DNA of 64,000 nt from Planctomycetota bacterium (GCA_020848275.1 JADLAK010000095.1:17816-81815), one strand, 5' to 3'; positions 24,986-34,586 are shown, counted from the first letter of the stretch. The notes: generated by a model not told the origin, from the letters alone. Program-made: numbers and translations.

Positions 24986-26320
24986 CTACTTTTTGGCGGG
25001 CAGGCGAAGAGCCGCCGGGGCGTCCGATGCCTCGAGCCTGAGGCGGTCGAAGAACGCCTTGCGCGGGCGGATCACGATGTCGCCGTCGATCGTAATGTCG
25101 ATGTCCACGTATTTTTCCGCCAGCCCCTTGATCACTTCGGGTTTCAGCGCGCCGTCCAGTTCCGCGAGGCGCAGAGCGACCGCGGCCTCCCATTGATGCA
25201 GCTTGATGAATTCATTGCGCATGCGCGCATACTGGCCGGCGGCGTTGAACTCCAGGAGCGAATCCGGCGCGGGCGGGGTGTAGGCGCCGCGGTTGGCTTT
25301 GTCCGCGGAAGACCTGAACTCGGACAACTGCTGCAAGTTGTGGTTAATGCCCCGCGCAGTTTCGCGCCGCAGGGCAAGGCTCGTCAGCGGCGTATTCGGG
25401 CCGCCATCCATCAGCGGATTGCTTTTGGAGCCGGCGCGCCAATCAAACCAACCCTCGGGCCGAGCCATCGAATCGGCCTCGAGAAAAACCCAGGTCGACA
25501 CACATTCGGCCTCAAGCGCGGAATCAAACAGCGCGTCACATGATGCCACCGCCGGCCAATTCGCGCGCAAAATGTCATCCGGCAACTTGTTGTCGAGCGC
25601 GAGATCTCCCGCCGCCTGCCAGGCGATGTTCCGCCCGCCGACGTCCACCAGGCACGCAACGAGGTTACAGGGCCGGGTGTGGAGCTCGGCAAATCGAACC
25701 GCGACCAGCGCCTCTTGTGACGCCGCACCGAAATCTCCCAGCCGTTTGTGTGCGGCGATGCGCGCGGCCAGCATCTGCATCATCGCCTGGCGCTCAAGCA
25801 CGCCGACCATCAAGCCGTTCCACATGTTTTCGCCGGCTTCGGGTTTCCAGGCAATGACCTCGGCCCTGCTTGCGGCGGCGACGGCATCCTGCAGCGACTT
25901 CGAGCGCGCAATCAGGTGGCGCATTTCCGCGGGCGTAGGCGGCGCGCTCTCGGATGCTTCGTCTATGAGCAGTTCGCAGAGAGAGCGCGGGTCGCGGGCA
26001 TCGGGCCCGGCCTCCGCAAGTTGTTCGGGCGTCATCCCGCGAAGGTCGCCCATAAGCCCGAACGCGACCTCCTGGTCCTGCCAGCCGTTTCTGCCCCCGG
26101 CGCGTTCCTCATAAAACCGCTGCGGCGAGCGGCCTTTGAGGATATCGCTTTCCATGCGCGCGGCGGCGGACCTGAGGTTGGCGATTTCAACGGCCAGCGC
26201 GTTCTGGCGCCAGCCCTCGAACCCGACGACAAGTACCGCAACAAGCACCACCATGAAAGTGATGAGCGCGACGGCGACGCGCCAGCCGCGCTTTTTGGGA
26301 ATGTCGTTGAGTTCAGGCAT
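24986..26320 (-). CDS. Single-pass membrane protein of unknown function
   Basis: About 444 residues from ATG 26320 (MPELNDIPKKRG), followed by a strong transmembrane helix at about residues 15-36 (VALITFMVVLVAVLVVGFEG). The rest is an alpha-helical soluble domain with many alanine-, arginine- and leucine-rich stretches. The open frame continues 29 codons upstream, but that part has no coding character. No domain was recognised. Planctomycete genomes contain many such single-pass helical proteins, so this may be a lineage-specific envelope factor. Confidence 0.6.
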   Translation of the reverse strand: MPELNDIPKKRGWRVAVALITFMVVLVAVLVVGFEGWRQNALAVEIANLRSAAARMESDILKGRSPQRFYEERAGGRNGWQDQEVAFGLMGDLRGMTPEQLAEAGPDARDPRSLCELLIDEASESAPPTPAEMRHLIARSKSLQDAVAAASRAEVIAWKPEAGENMWNGLMVGVLERQAMMQMLAARIAAHKRLGDFGAASQEALVAVRFAELHTRPCNLVACLVDVGGRNIAWQAAGDLALDNKLPDDILRANWPAVASCDALFDSALEAECVSTWVFLEADSMARPEGWFDWRAGSKSNPLMDGGPNTPLTSLALRRETARGINHNLQQLSEFRSSADKANRGAYTPPAPDSLLEFNAAGQYARMRNEFIKLHQWEAAVALRLAELDGALKPEVIKGLAEKYVDIDITIDGDIVIRPRKAFFDRLRLEASDAPAALRLPAKK

Positions 26321-26506
26321 ACACGGCCGAGGGGCGCTGCCAAAGGGCAGGTGATGATACCAGATATGCGGTTGTCCGGTTTTCGAACCCCCGGCCGCCT
26401 GTTCCATTTACGGAAGACGAGCCGGCGGTGGTTGGTAATGATTCTTCCGATTGTTCGGTAACGGGGGTGTGCTGCACGTAGTTCAAAACCTTTTCAGGAG
26501 AACGCC

Positions 26507-26830
26507 ATGAAGAAACTCGTTTGCATACTGATGCTGGCTGTTGTGATGGGCGCGCCGCTGGCGGCCCAGGAACGCGGGCCATCGCGGGCGCCCGTGCCCG
26601 CAGCGCCGCAAGTTGAGCCCGCCAAAGACGGCCACACGCTCAAGGTCCACGAGACCAACGACAAAGCCGAGATCACGCTCGAGGACGGCACGAAGTACAC
26701 GCTGAACAAGGACGACAAGGGCAAGTACAAGGAAGAAGACCTCGCCAAGTTGCCGAAATGGGCGCGCGAGCAGTTCGAGAACTTCCTCAAGACGGTCACC
26801 CGCACCATCGAGAAAGTCGAGCCGAAGTAG
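26507..26830 (+). CDS. Small secreted charged protein
   Basis: 107 residues. A typical Sec signal peptide (MKKLVCILMLAVVMGAPLAAQ) leaves a mature, lysine- and glutamate-rich protein of about 85 residues with the segment EITLEDGTKYTLNKDDKGKY. AGGAGA lies just upstream of the ATG. No family was recognised; the DG.KYTL...D..KY pattern suggests a small beta-domain. A hairpin closes the gene at 26839-26864. Confidence 0.7.
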   Translation: MKKLVCILMLAVVMGAPLAAQERGPSRAPVPAAPQVEPAKDGHTLKVHETNDKAEITLEDGTKYTLNKDDKGKYKEEDLAKLPKWAREQFENFLKTVTRTIEKVEPK

Positions 26831-26838
26831 CCTCAAAG

Positions 26839-26864
26839 CCGGGGCGGCGTTCGCGTCGCCCCGG
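26839..26864 (+). terminator. Terminator-like hairpin after the small secreted protein gene
   Basis: An 11-bp stem (26839-26849 with 26854-26864, one G:T pair) carries a TTCG loop and starts nine bases after the stop. The following T-run is poor (TTGTGG), so efficiency is uncertain. Confidence 0.5.
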
Positions 26865-26928
26865 TTGTGGCTGCGATTTCCTGATCGCAGCAAGCCCGTG
26901 CCGCGGTTAGGAAACCGCAGCCACAACC
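26863..26928. repeat. Inverted repeat family B, copy 1
   Basis: GGTTGTGGCTGCGATTTCC at the left and GGAAACCGCAGCCACAACC at the right are near-perfect reverse complements over about 26 bases. A single arm of the same family, TGTGGCTGCGGTTTCCC, lies at 43384-43408. It sits directly upstream of mutS and explains the spurious N-terminal extension of that frame. Confidence 0.75.
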
Positions 26929-26972
26929 TTCAACGCCTTGCGTTGCGCACGAGCCCGCGCGATAAAGCGCCC

Positions 26973-29639
26973 ATGGCGGCAAAGGGCGAAGATTCTCCGG
27001 CGATGAAGCACTTCCGTGAGCTGAAGGAAAAGCACGCGGATGCCCTGCTGCTGTACCAGATCGGCGATTTCTTTGAGACCTTCTTCGAGGACGCCAAACA
27101 GCTCGCCTCCACCCTCGGTGTCGTGCTGACTTCGCGCGGAGAGGACACGCGCGGCGCGGAAATCCCGATGGCGGGCTTTCCCGTGCGCGCGCTCGACCAA
27201 CATTTACCGCGTTTGCTCGAGGCCGGGCTGCGCGTGGTCGTCTGCGAGCAAACCGAAGACGCCGGCGCCGCCAAAGGGTTGATCAAACGCGAAGTCACGC
27301 GCGTAATCACGCCCGGCACCGTCACCGAAGAATCGCTGCTGGACGCGCGCAAGCCAACGCTGATCGCCGCATGGCTGCCTGCGCGAGGAAAAGTCAAAAC
27401 CGGCGGCCTGGCTTGGGCGGAACTCACCACCGGCCGCTTCATGTGCGCCGCACTCGAACCCGAACAGCTCGCCGGCGCGCTCGCGCGTCTTGAACCCGCG
27501 GAACTGCTGCTTCCCGAGCAACTCTGGACGCGCGACCGCGCCGTGGTTGACGGCGTGCGGCCGCTCACGCGTGCGGCGCTGACCGCGACGCCGGATTTCA
27601 GTTTTGACGCCGCACGCGCCGACAAGGAACTGTGCAAACACTTTGGCGTGAAAACGCTCGCGGGCTTCGGCTTTGACAGCGCGGGCGGCCCGGACATATC
27701 GAGCGCAGGCGCGCTGCTGGCGTACCTCGCGGAAAACCAGAAGGGCAAGCTCGCGCACATCCGCGGTCTCGAGAAGTTCGAGCCGCGCGCGGTGATGGCG
27801 CTCGACCGCGCGACACTGGACGCGCTGGAGATCACCCAGACGCTGCGCGAAAAGACGCGCAAAGGCAGCGTCCTGGATTGCCTCGACGTCACGAATACGC
27901 CGATGGGCGCGCGCGAACTTCGCGGTTGGCTCACGGGCCCGCTGACGGACGCCAAAAAGATCGCCGCGCGGCATGCCGCGATTGACGAACTCATCCATCA
28001 GCCGCGCAGGCTCAAGCTTTTGCGCGAGTCGCTTGCGGGCTTGCCAGACCTCGAACGCCTCACGGGCCGCCTTGGCACGGGCCGCGCTCAGCCGCGTGAT
28101 TTGGCCGGCGTGCGCGAGGCGTTGCGCCGGCTGCCGCTGGTTCGCAACGCGCTGGCGGGCAGCGAAAGCACGCTGTTGAGCTACGCGGGCGATCAACTCG
28201 ACGCGCTGGCGGATCTGCGCACGCTGATCGAATCGCGCCTGGCCGACGATCCGCCGGTCGCGGTGAAGGACGGCGGCGTGATCAAGGCCGGCGTAAACGC
28301 CGAACTCGATGAGTTGCGGGCGCTGGGCCGCGACGGCAAGCAGTTTATTGCGCGCTTCCAGGAGGACGAAGCCGCGCGCAGCGGCATTGCGTCACTCAAA
28401 GTCGGCTACAACAACATCTTTGGCTACTACATCGAAGTCACGCATACACATACCGCCAAGATCCCGGCGAATTACATTCGCAAGCAGACGCTCAAGGGCG
28501 CGGAACGCTACATCACGCCCGAACTCAAGGAGTTCGAGACGCGCGTGCTGAACGCCGAGCGCAGTATCGCCGCGCTGGAATCGCAGCTCTTTAGCGAATT
28601 GCGCGAGGCGCTGGTCGCGCAGGCGGGCCGGCTGATCGCAAGCGCGCGGCTCGCGGCGCTGGTCGACGCGCTGGCTTGCCTGGCGCAGGTCGCCGCAACG
28701 CGCGGCTGGGTGCGGCCCTTGATTGACGACACGCGCGATTTGAAATTAATCGACGCGCGCCACCCCGTGCTCGAGCAGGCGTTGCCGCAGGGCACGCTCG
28801 TGCCCAACGACGCCGAACTTGTCGGCGCGCGCATGGCGATCGTGACGGGCCCGAATATGGCGGGAAAATCGACGTACGTGCGCACCGTCGCGCTGTGCGT
28901 GCTTCTGGCGCAAGCGGGAAGTTTCGTGCCGGCACGCGAAGCACGCATCGGTTTGACAGACCGCATTTTTACCCGGCTGGGCAGCGCCGACGACATCGGC
29001 AAGGGCCAAAGCACGTTCATGGTCGAGATGGCTGAGACCGCGAACATCCTGCGGCACGCGACGGACCGCTCGCTGATCGTGCTCGACGAAGTTGGTCGCG
29101 GGACAAGCACGTTCGACGGCGTCAGCATCGCCTGGGCGATCTGCGAGCACATCCTGCGGCTGGGCGCGCGCACGTTTTTCGCCACGCACTACCACGAACT
29201 GACGCAACTGGCGCTGCGCGCGAGCGGCGTCAGCAATCTCAATGTCGCCGTGCGCGAGTGGCAGGATGAACTGGTGTTCCTGCACAAGATCGTTCCCGGC
29301 GGCGCCGACCGCAGTTACGGCATCCACGTGGCCAAGCTCGCGGGCATTCCCGCCGAAGTCGTGGCGCGCGGCGGCGAAATTTTAAGAAAGCTCGAGGCCG
29401 ACAGTCCCGTGCTGGCCAACGATGCAAGTGGCGAATCCGGCCGCAATCACGGGCTTGGGCCTGCACCCGTGACAGACGGGCCGAAGTTGAAGCGTCCGAA
29501 ATCGATCCAGTTGTCGATGTTCACGGTCAACGAAAACCGCGCGCTGAAAGCGTTGCAGGATGTTGACCTGTCAAGATTGACACCCGAGCAGGCACTTGCG
29601 GCGCTGCTGCGGCTGCAACAGCTTAGTCGAGAAGAGTAA
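26973..29639 (+). CDS. mutS: DNA mismatch repair protein MutS
   Basis: 888 residues, close to the usual 850-880 of MutS1. The mismatch-binding motif GDFFETF (F-X-E) is near residue 32. The ABC ATPase has Walker A GPNMAGKSTYVR near 626, signature GKGQSTFMVEM, Walker B LIVLDEVGRGTSTFDG and the switch segment FFATHYHELT. The C-terminus, SIQLSMF then LTPEQALAALLRL, is the dimer/tetramer tail of bacterial MutS. MutS recognises mispairs and recruits MutL. ATG 26973 is chosen because upstream codons only translate repeat family B. No mutL is in the window. Confidence 0.97.
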   Translation: MAAKGEDSPAMKHFRELKEKHADALLLYQIGDFFETFFEDAKQLASTLGVVLTSRGEDTRGAEIPMAGFPVRALDQHLPRLLEAGLRVVVCEQTEDAGAAKGLIKREVTRVITPGTVTEESLLDARKPTLIAAWLPARGKVKTGGLAWAELTTGRFMCAALEPEQLAGALARLEPAELLLPEQLWTRDRAVVDGVRPLTRAALTATPDFSFDAARADKELCKHFGVKTLAGFGFDSAGGPDISSAGALLAYLAENQKGKLAHIRGLEKFEPRAVMALDRATLDALEITQTLREKTRKGSVLDCLDVTNTPMGARELRGWLTGPLTDAKKIAARHAAIDELIHQPRRLKLLRESLAGLPDLERLTGRLGTGRAQPRDLAGVREALRRLPLVRNALAGSESTLLSYAGDQLDALADLRTLIESRLADDPPVAVKDGGVIKAGVNAELDELRALGRDGKQFIARFQEDEAARSGIASLKVGYNNIFGYYIEVTHTHTAKIPANYIRKQTLKGAERYITPELKEFETRVLNAERSIAALESQLFSELREALVAQAGRLIASARLAALVDALACLAQVAATRGWVRPLIDDTRDLKLIDARHPVLEQALPQGTLVPNDAELVGARMAIVTGPNMAGKSTYVRTVALCVLLAQAGSFVPAREARIGLTDRIFTRLGSADDIGKGQSTFMVEMAETANILRHATDRSLIVLDEVGRGTSTFDGVSIAWAICEHILRLGARTFFATHYHELTQLALRASGVSNLNVAVREWQDELVFLHKIVPGGADRSYGIHVAKLAGIPAEVVARGGEILRKLEADSPVLANDASGESGRNHGLGPAPVTDGPKLKRPKSIQLSMFTVNENRALKALQDVDLSRLTPEQALAALLRLQQLSREE

Positions 29640-29641
29640 TT

Positions 29642-29738
29642 ACGTGGCACGGACATTCTTGTCCGCGATTGCGGCATCGCCGCGACAATTCGGTCGGCAT
29701 TCGCCGCGACCGGGCGGACATGAATGTCGGCCCCACGG
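29642..29738. repeat. Palindromic repeat family A, copy 2 (composite)
   Basis: Starts CGTGGCACGGACATTCTTG and ends CGGACATGAATGTCGG...CCACG, so the whole 97-base block is an outer inverted repeat with smaller GCGGCATCGCCGCG hairpins inside. It fills the space between the convergent mutS and LRR genes. Confidence 0.75.
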
Positions 29739-29745
29739 GCGCCCA

Positions 29746-30993
29746 TTACCCGCCGTAGGTGCGGAGTTCGGGCAAGGCGGCTTTTAACTCGGCAATCGCT
29801 TCGGCCGTCAGCTTGGTGCGCGCGACGTGCAGAAATTTCAGCGCCGTGAAGCCCTTCAGCGTCGGCAGCGCGTCGTCGCCCACGTCGGTTTCCGTCAGGT
29901 TCAGGCTGCGCATTTTCTTGAGCGGCTTCAGTGAGGCGATGCCCGCGCCCGTGATACCTTTGCACTTGATGAGGTCGAGGCTCTCCAGCGCCGTCAGGGC
30001 GGCAACACTCTTGAGCCCTTCGTCGGTGATCGCCGCACCTTCCAACAGCAATTTCTCCATCGCCGTCAGCCCAGCCAGGTGAGCGAGCCCCGCGTCCGTC
30101 AGCTTCGTGCAAAGCGTGACGTTCAGATTGCTTAGCGCCGTGCAGCTCTTCAAGTTTTCCAGCGCCGCGTCGTCGACGGCCGGGCAACGATTCAGCTTCA
30201 ACGTCGCCAGCTTCGTCATTGCGCGGGTGCAGGCCAGCGCCGCGGCGTCAACGCAACGAACTTCGGCCAGGTTCAGTTCCCGCAATTCCGTCAGCGCCTT
30301 GAGTTCCGCCACACCCGCGGCGGTGACTTTCTCGGCGCCGTGGATGTCGAGGTAGCGCAGCTTCGTCAGGCCTTTGATCGATGCCAGCACCGTATCGTCG
30401 AGCCGCGAGATCGCGCTGAGTTCGAGATACTCGAGCTCGGCCAGCGCCGCGACGAACTTCAAGCCCTCGGGCGTCACAGTGCGGCTCGATGCGAGGCGAA
30501 ACTCGCGCAGCTTCGTCAGCTTGGCCAGCGGCTTGAACGCGTCGTCCTTGAGCCGAAGGTCCGAGCCCATCACCAGCGTGCTGACGTCGGGGTTGGTCGA
30601 GATCGCCTCAAGCACCGCCGCATCCAGCACGAGTCCGTTGAGTTCAAGTTCGCGCCACTGCTTGAGCGCGACCACCTTGTAGAGGGTCTCTCCCGCGATT
30701 TCGCAGCCCGGCGCGAATTGCAACGCCGTCAGCCGCGGCAACGCCCTCAGCCTGTCCGCGAGGTCCGCGGGAAAATCCTTGCCGCGCTCGAGCACAAGGC
30801 CAAGCTTTTCGTCGTCGGCCAATGTCACCTTGCCGCGTTTGAGCTCGCGGTGGCTCGCGTCGATGTCCGGGTGTTCGGTGCGTTTCTGCGAATAGAACGT
30901 CCCGCGCAACTGTTCGGCGGCGGGAAGTTCGACTTCTTCGGCGGCAAGTGTCGCCGCAAACAGGAGCGCCAACAACCAAAGGTATCGAAGCAT
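29746..30993 (-). CDS. Secreted leucine-rich-repeat protein
   Basis: 415 residues. An N-terminal signal peptide (MLRYLWLLALLFAATLAAE) precedes about ten LRRs from about residue 90 onward, with repeats such as LT.L..L.L..C..ITD.GL..L..L, closest to the cysteine-containing/GALA-like ribonuclease-inhibitor type. The C-terminal end, LPELRTYGG, closes the solenoid. Such proteins bind other proteins; the partner is unknown. Leucine-rich-repeat proteins of this kind are common in Planctomycetota. It converges with mutS across repeat family A. Confidence 0.82.
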   Translation of the reverse strand: MLRYLWLLALLFAATLAAEEVELPAAEQLRGTFYSQKRTEHPDIDASHRELKRGKVTLADDEKLGLVLERGKDFPADLADRLRALPRLTALQFAPGCEIAGETLYKVVALKQWRELELNGLVLDAAVLEAISTNPDVSTLVMGSDLRLKDDAFKPLAKLTKLREFRLASSRTVTPEGLKFVAALAELEYLELSAISRLDDTVLASIKGLTKLRYLDIHGAEKVTAAGVAELKALTELRELNLAEVRCVDAAALACTRAMTKLATLKLNRCPAVDDAALENLKSCTALSNLNVTLCTKLTDAGLAHLAGLTAMEKLLLEGAAITDEGLKSVAALTALESLDLIKCKGITGAGIASLKPLKKMRSLNLTETDVGDDALPTLKGFTALKFLHVARTKLTAEAIAELKAALPELRTYGG

Positions 30994-31062
30994 GGATTAA
31001 CCCCGGCTCACGGGAAGGCGCCGCGTTGCAGCGGCCGCGCCAAGCATGATAATGGGGGCAGC

Positions 31063-31773
31063 ATGACAGAATCCACCCTTAGCGCAATCTTGCTTGAGCG
31101 CCGCGACGTCGCGCCGAGCCTGGCGATTTTTCGCTTTCGGGCTGAGGCGCCCCTGGAATTTCTGCCGGGGCAGTTTGCGGTGCTGGGCATCAACGGCATC
31201 GAGCGCGCGTACTCCATTGCCTCGGCGCCGGGCGACGACCTGGAGTTCTTCATCGAACTGGTGCCACAGGGCCGCCTGACGCCACTGATCTTCGCGCTCA
31301 AGGCCGGCGATATCATCAGCCTGCGGCCGCATGCGCGCGGCCGATTTTTGCTCGACCCCGCCGCGGCCAATCACCTGATGGTCGCAACGGTCACGGGTGT
31401 TGCGCCGTTCATGAGCATGCTGCGCGCCGCGCCCGGCGCAAAGTTCTTCCTTATTCATGGCGCCAGCCACGTGGCGGAATTCGGTTACGCGGACGAGCTG
31501 CGGCAATTGGCGGCGAGGAACCTGATGCGCTACCTACCGACAGTTAGCCGTCCCTTCGACGCTGCTCAGGGTGGGCCGGCGGAAAACGCCGGGTGGACCG
31601 GTGCGACGGGCCGCGCGGAATCCCACATCGAGGGCTGCCTCGACACCTGGGGCCTGAGCGCCGCAAACACCACGGCCTACCTTTGCGGCCACCCCGGCAT
31701 GGTAGCCAACGCAAGGCAGATCCTGGCGCGCGCGGGCTTCCAGCCTCAACGGCTGCGTTCAGAGTCGTGGTAA
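31063..31773 (+). CDS. Ferredoxin/flavodoxin-NADP reductase-like oxidoreductase
   Basis: 236 residues. The FAD domain has FLPGQFAVLG and the RAYSIAS FAD-binding motif. The pyridine nucleotide domain has TGVAPFMSML, HGASHVAEFGY and CGHPGMV, and the C-terminus ends in SESW, comparable to the aromatic C-terminal tails of Fpr enzymes. The likely role is electron transfer between NAD(P)H and ferredoxin or flavodoxin. Residues about 160-190 are a low-complexity insertion encoded by a dispersed repeat (SRPFDAAQGGPAENAG), between strands of the NADP domain; it may not disrupt the core. ATG 31063 is preferred over earlier in-frame starts, which overlap the LRR gene. Confidence 0.8.
   Translation: MTESTLSAILLERRDVAPSLAIFRFRAEAPLEFLPGQFAVLGINGIERAYSIASAPGDDLEFFIELVPQGRLTPLIFALKAGDIISLRPHARGRFLLDPAAANHLMVATVTGVAPFMSMLRAAPGAKFFLIHGASHVAEFGYADELRQLAARNLMRYLPTVSRPFDAAQGGPAENAGWTGATGRAESHIEGCLDTWGLSAANTTAYLCGHPGMVANARQILARAGFQPQRLRSESW
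31543..31640. repeat. Dispersed palindromic repeat inserted in a reductase gene
   Basis: CCCTTCGACGCTGCTCAGGG (31552-31571) is a near-palindrome of a type widespread in bacterial intergenic DNA. Here it lies in frame inside the reductase gene and is followed by a GGCCGGC-rich tail, adding about 30 residues. Confidence 0.6.
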
Positions 31774-31866
31774 CATCTTGCTGCCAAAAGACTTAGACGA
31801 CGATGCGAATGCTGGAACCGAGTCGCCCATCATTTCGTATCTAAAGGAACACTTAGAGGACTCTCA

Positions 31867-33243
31867 ATGCGCGCAAAGACATTCGCTTTTTCGACTTTGG
31901 GTGTGGCGGCGCTGCTGGCCACAATGACGTGGACGATCTCGGCTGAAACCGTGGAAGAAGTTGAGGCTGCCAAACGCGCCAAGGCCGTCGCGGAAGAGCG
32001 CGCCAAAGCTGATGCCAATGAAGAGGCACGCAGGCGCGATATGGATGAAGCCCAGCGCAAGACAGACCTGGTGGGCAAACAGCCGGACAATCGCCCGTTG
32101 TTCAAGGTCTATGAGTGGGGCGCGGAAACCTGGAGCTGGACCGGCAAGGCGCAACCCGCCGACGACATTCCTTCCTTCTATTACCGCGCTGACCAGATTG
32201 AGCTGGCCGAACTGCGCGTCGCTGAACCGGCCGCGCGCCCCAAGCCCGTCGCGCCGGACCCGGGCGGCGGAATGGACAAGAAGCCCGTCCTCTACTTTGA
32301 CTGCGACGACGACGTGAAGTTCGGCCTGCAGGTCCAGTTCATTGCGGGCGAACCGACCTACCTCTACCCCAAGGCCAATCGGCGCCCCGACGCGCGCACC
32401 TTGCAGTGGGATGAAATCCAACTGCACAGCACGAGGACAACCAAGCCGGGCAACTTCCTTGCCCCGTCGCTGAAGGACGTCAAGGAAGACCACTGGGCGA
32501 GTTTTTCGCGCAAGGGCAGCACTTCCAGCCTTGTCGTCAACGGCGAACACGAAAACTTCATCTTCTACGAGGGCACCAACAAGTCGCTGCCCGAAGTCGA
32601 CATCTTCATGAACGAAGACGGCCACTACGTGGTGCGCAACTATACGCCTTGGCCGATTTACAACCTGCGCTGGACCTTCTCGACGCCATCGATGAACGGC
32701 GACAGCCGCCTGTGCGCCCGCGAAGTTCCCGCCGCCAAGGGCGACAGTCCTTCGGAACTTGTGCTCAAAGCCGGCGAAAACGGCGTGACCGAACTTGAAG
32801 TCGAGATCCGCGGCGAAAAGCAGGCGGATCTCGCCACGGAATCCTCCGGCGCCGGGCTGACCAGCGCGCAAGCAGAAGCGTTCGCCCGAGCGTGGCACAG
32901 CGATATCACCGGCGCACCCGAAGGCACCCTGAGCTACCGCCGCGACGCCGCGCAGCTCGACGCGTTGATGCGCCTGACTGTCACGCTGCCGTCTGACGCC
33001 AACCTCAACACCAAGATCGCCCGCGTGGGCTATGTCGTGGTCACGGGCATCGACCTTGGGCGCCAGGCCGAACTCGATGGCCTCGCCGCAAACGCCGCCA
33101 ACGCCGACAAGGATGCCGCCGCCAAGCTGCTCAAGGAAGGCATGGCGGGCATCGGGGCCGTGCGCCGCGCCATGGCAGACAAGAACAGCGGCCTCAAGCA
33201 GCGCATGAACCTGGCCAAAGTGCTTCAGCAGTTCAACAAATAA
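31867..33243 (+). CDS. EWG-family secreted protein 1
   Basis: 458 residues, first of six tandem paralogues. The signal peptide ends near TISAE (residue 25), followed by a charged helix of about 45 residues (AKRAKAVAEERAKADANEEA) not seen at this length in the others. Family blocks in order: VYEWG near 81, KKPVLYFD near 138, DHWASFSR near 210, NGEHENFIFYEG near 228, VVRNY near 255, TLSYRRD near 355, RVGYVVVTGIDL near 380 and IGAVRRAM near 430. I recognise no experimentally characterised family. Similar YEWG/FYEG proteins may exist in other Planctomycetota or Myxobacteria, but this is from memory. Extracytoplasmic location is inferred from the signal peptide. Confidence 0.8.
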   Translation: MRAKTFAFSTLGVAALLATMTWTISAETVEEVEAAKRAKAVAEERAKADANEEARRRDMDEAQRKTDLVGKQPDNRPLFKVYEWGAETWSWTGKAQPADDIPSFYYRADQIELAELRVAEPAARPKPVAPDPGGGMDKKPVLYFDCDDDVKFGLQVQFIAGEPTYLYPKANRRPDARTLQWDEIQLHSTRTTKPGNFLAPSLKDVKEDHWASFSRKGSTSSLVVNGEHENFIFYEGTNKSLPEVDIFMNEDGHYVVRNYTPWPIYNLRWTFSTPSMNGDSRLCAREVPAAKGDSPSELVLKAGENGVTELEVEIRGEKQADLATESSGAGLTSAQAEAFARAWHSDITGAPEGTLSYRRDAAQLDALMRLTVTLPSDANLNTKIARVGYVVVTGIDLGRQAELDGLAANAANADKDAAAKLLKEGMAGIGAVRRAMADKNSGLKQRMNLAKVLQQFNK

Positions 33244-33252
33244 GGAATGACC

Positions 33253-34578
33253 ATGCGTAAATCACTCAATTGGCTGCCGTTTGCGGCGTGCATCGGCTTT
33301 GCGGCGGCTCTGATTGTGTTTGCGGCGCCCGTCGTTCGAGGCGAGACCGTCGACCTGTTTGAGGACGCGAGCGACGAGGTCGAAGACCGGCCCGTGGACG
33401 GCAAGGACGCGGGAAGGGTGGCCGACAAATCCGTCGATCGCATCTCTCGCGCCCCCAAGGCCGCGTTGCGCCTGTACGAATGGGGCGTGCAGCGCCAGAA
33501 CTGGGACGGCAGCGCCATAAAACCCAACGACGTGCCGGAGTTCTACTACAGCGCCGCGGAGGTGCCCCTTGGCACGGCACCCGAGCGCCCGGAGCCGCAA
33601 CCCGAGCCTGAACCGGAACCCGAGCCCGAACCGCCCTGCGTCGACAAGCCCGTGGTTTACTTCGAGGCCGACGACGACATGAGCTTCTGGTTCGAGGTCA
33701 AGATGCTGGTAGGCGACATCACCTGGATGTACCCCAAGCCCGACCGGCGCGTCGATGCGGCCACCGCGCAGTGGGACGAAATCAAGCTGTGTGTCGGGGC
33801 ACACGACGCCAAGAGAGGTATGCCGGCGCTGCACGGCGTAGCCAGGGACCACTGGGCGAATTTCTCCCGCGAGGGCGGGATCTCCACCATAGTTGTCAAC
33901 GGCGAGGCCGAACGCTTTCTCTTCTACGAGGGCACCAACCGCGACCTGCCCGAGGCGGATGTCTCGCGGGACGCAGAGGGCAACGTCGTTATCCGCAACT
34001 ACGGCTGCGCGCCGCTTCACGATGTGCGCCTGCGCCTGCCGTTGAAGGAAGGTTCGAACACGTGGCGCGCCTGGTACGTGCGCGAAATTCCCGCCGCCAG
34101 CGGCGACCGCCCGGCCGAGGTCAAGCTTGTCGACGGCAGCCTCGTCAACCTTGAGGACATCCGCAAGCCTGGTGTGCTGACGGCCGAAACCAAGGCCGCA
34201 GGTTTAACAGACGCGCAGGCGCGCGTATTTGAACGTTGCTGGAAGGATGAGTTCTTTGCCGCCGATGCCGGAGTGCTGACTTTCCGGCGCGACCCGAAGT
34301 ACCTCGACGAGATGGCCAAACTCGGCCTGCCCGCCAACATCAAGTCCGAAAGCCACCGCGTCGGCTACCAATGGATCTCCAACATTGACCTCTCGCGCCA
34401 GGGAGAAATGGATAAGCTGGCGGTCTCAGTCGCCGAGGGCGACAAGGACGCCCAGGGCAAACTTGCCAAGCTCGGCGTCGCAGGCGTTGGCGCGGTGCGC
34501 CGCCTGATGGGCGACAGCAACCTTTCACTGAAAAAGCGCCTTGCGCTCGCGTCATGGCTCAAGGACCAGGTTAAATAG
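33253..34578 (+). CDS. EWG-family secreted protein 2
   Basis: 441 residues from ATG 33253. ATG 33247 is also in frame, but AAGGA abuts it directly, so 33253 has the better spacing. A signal peptide ends near RGE. After LYEWGVQRQNWDG there is an extended PEPQPEPEPEPEPEP hinge, the longest in the family, then KPVVYFE, TWMYPKP, DHWANFSR and ERFLFYEG. The C-terminal half has the WRAWYVRE and VFERCW segments shared only with proteins 5 and 6. It begins nine bases after protein 1 ends. Function unknown. Confidence 0.8.
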   Translation: MRKSLNWLPFAACIGFAAALIVFAAPVVRGETVDLFEDASDEVEDRPVDGKDAGRVADKSVDRISRAPKAALRLYEWGVQRQNWDGSAIKPNDVPEFYYSAAEVPLGTAPERPEPQPEPEPEPEPEPPCVDKPVVYFEADDDMSFWFEVKMLVGDITWMYPKPDRRVDAATAQWDEIKLCVGAHDAKRGMPALHGVARDHWANFSREGGISTIVVNGEAERFLFYEGTNRDLPEADVSRDAEGNVVIRNYGCAPLHDVRLRLPLKEGSNTWRAWYVREIPAASGDRPAEVKLVDGSLVNLEDIRKPGVLTAETKAAGLTDAQARVFERCWKDEFFAADAGVLTFRRDPKYLDEMAKLGLPANIKSESHRVGYQWISNIDLSRQGEMDKLAVSVAEGDKDAQGKLAKLGVAGVGAVRRLMGDSNLSLKKRLALASWLKDQVK

Positions 34579-34586
34579 GAACACCC

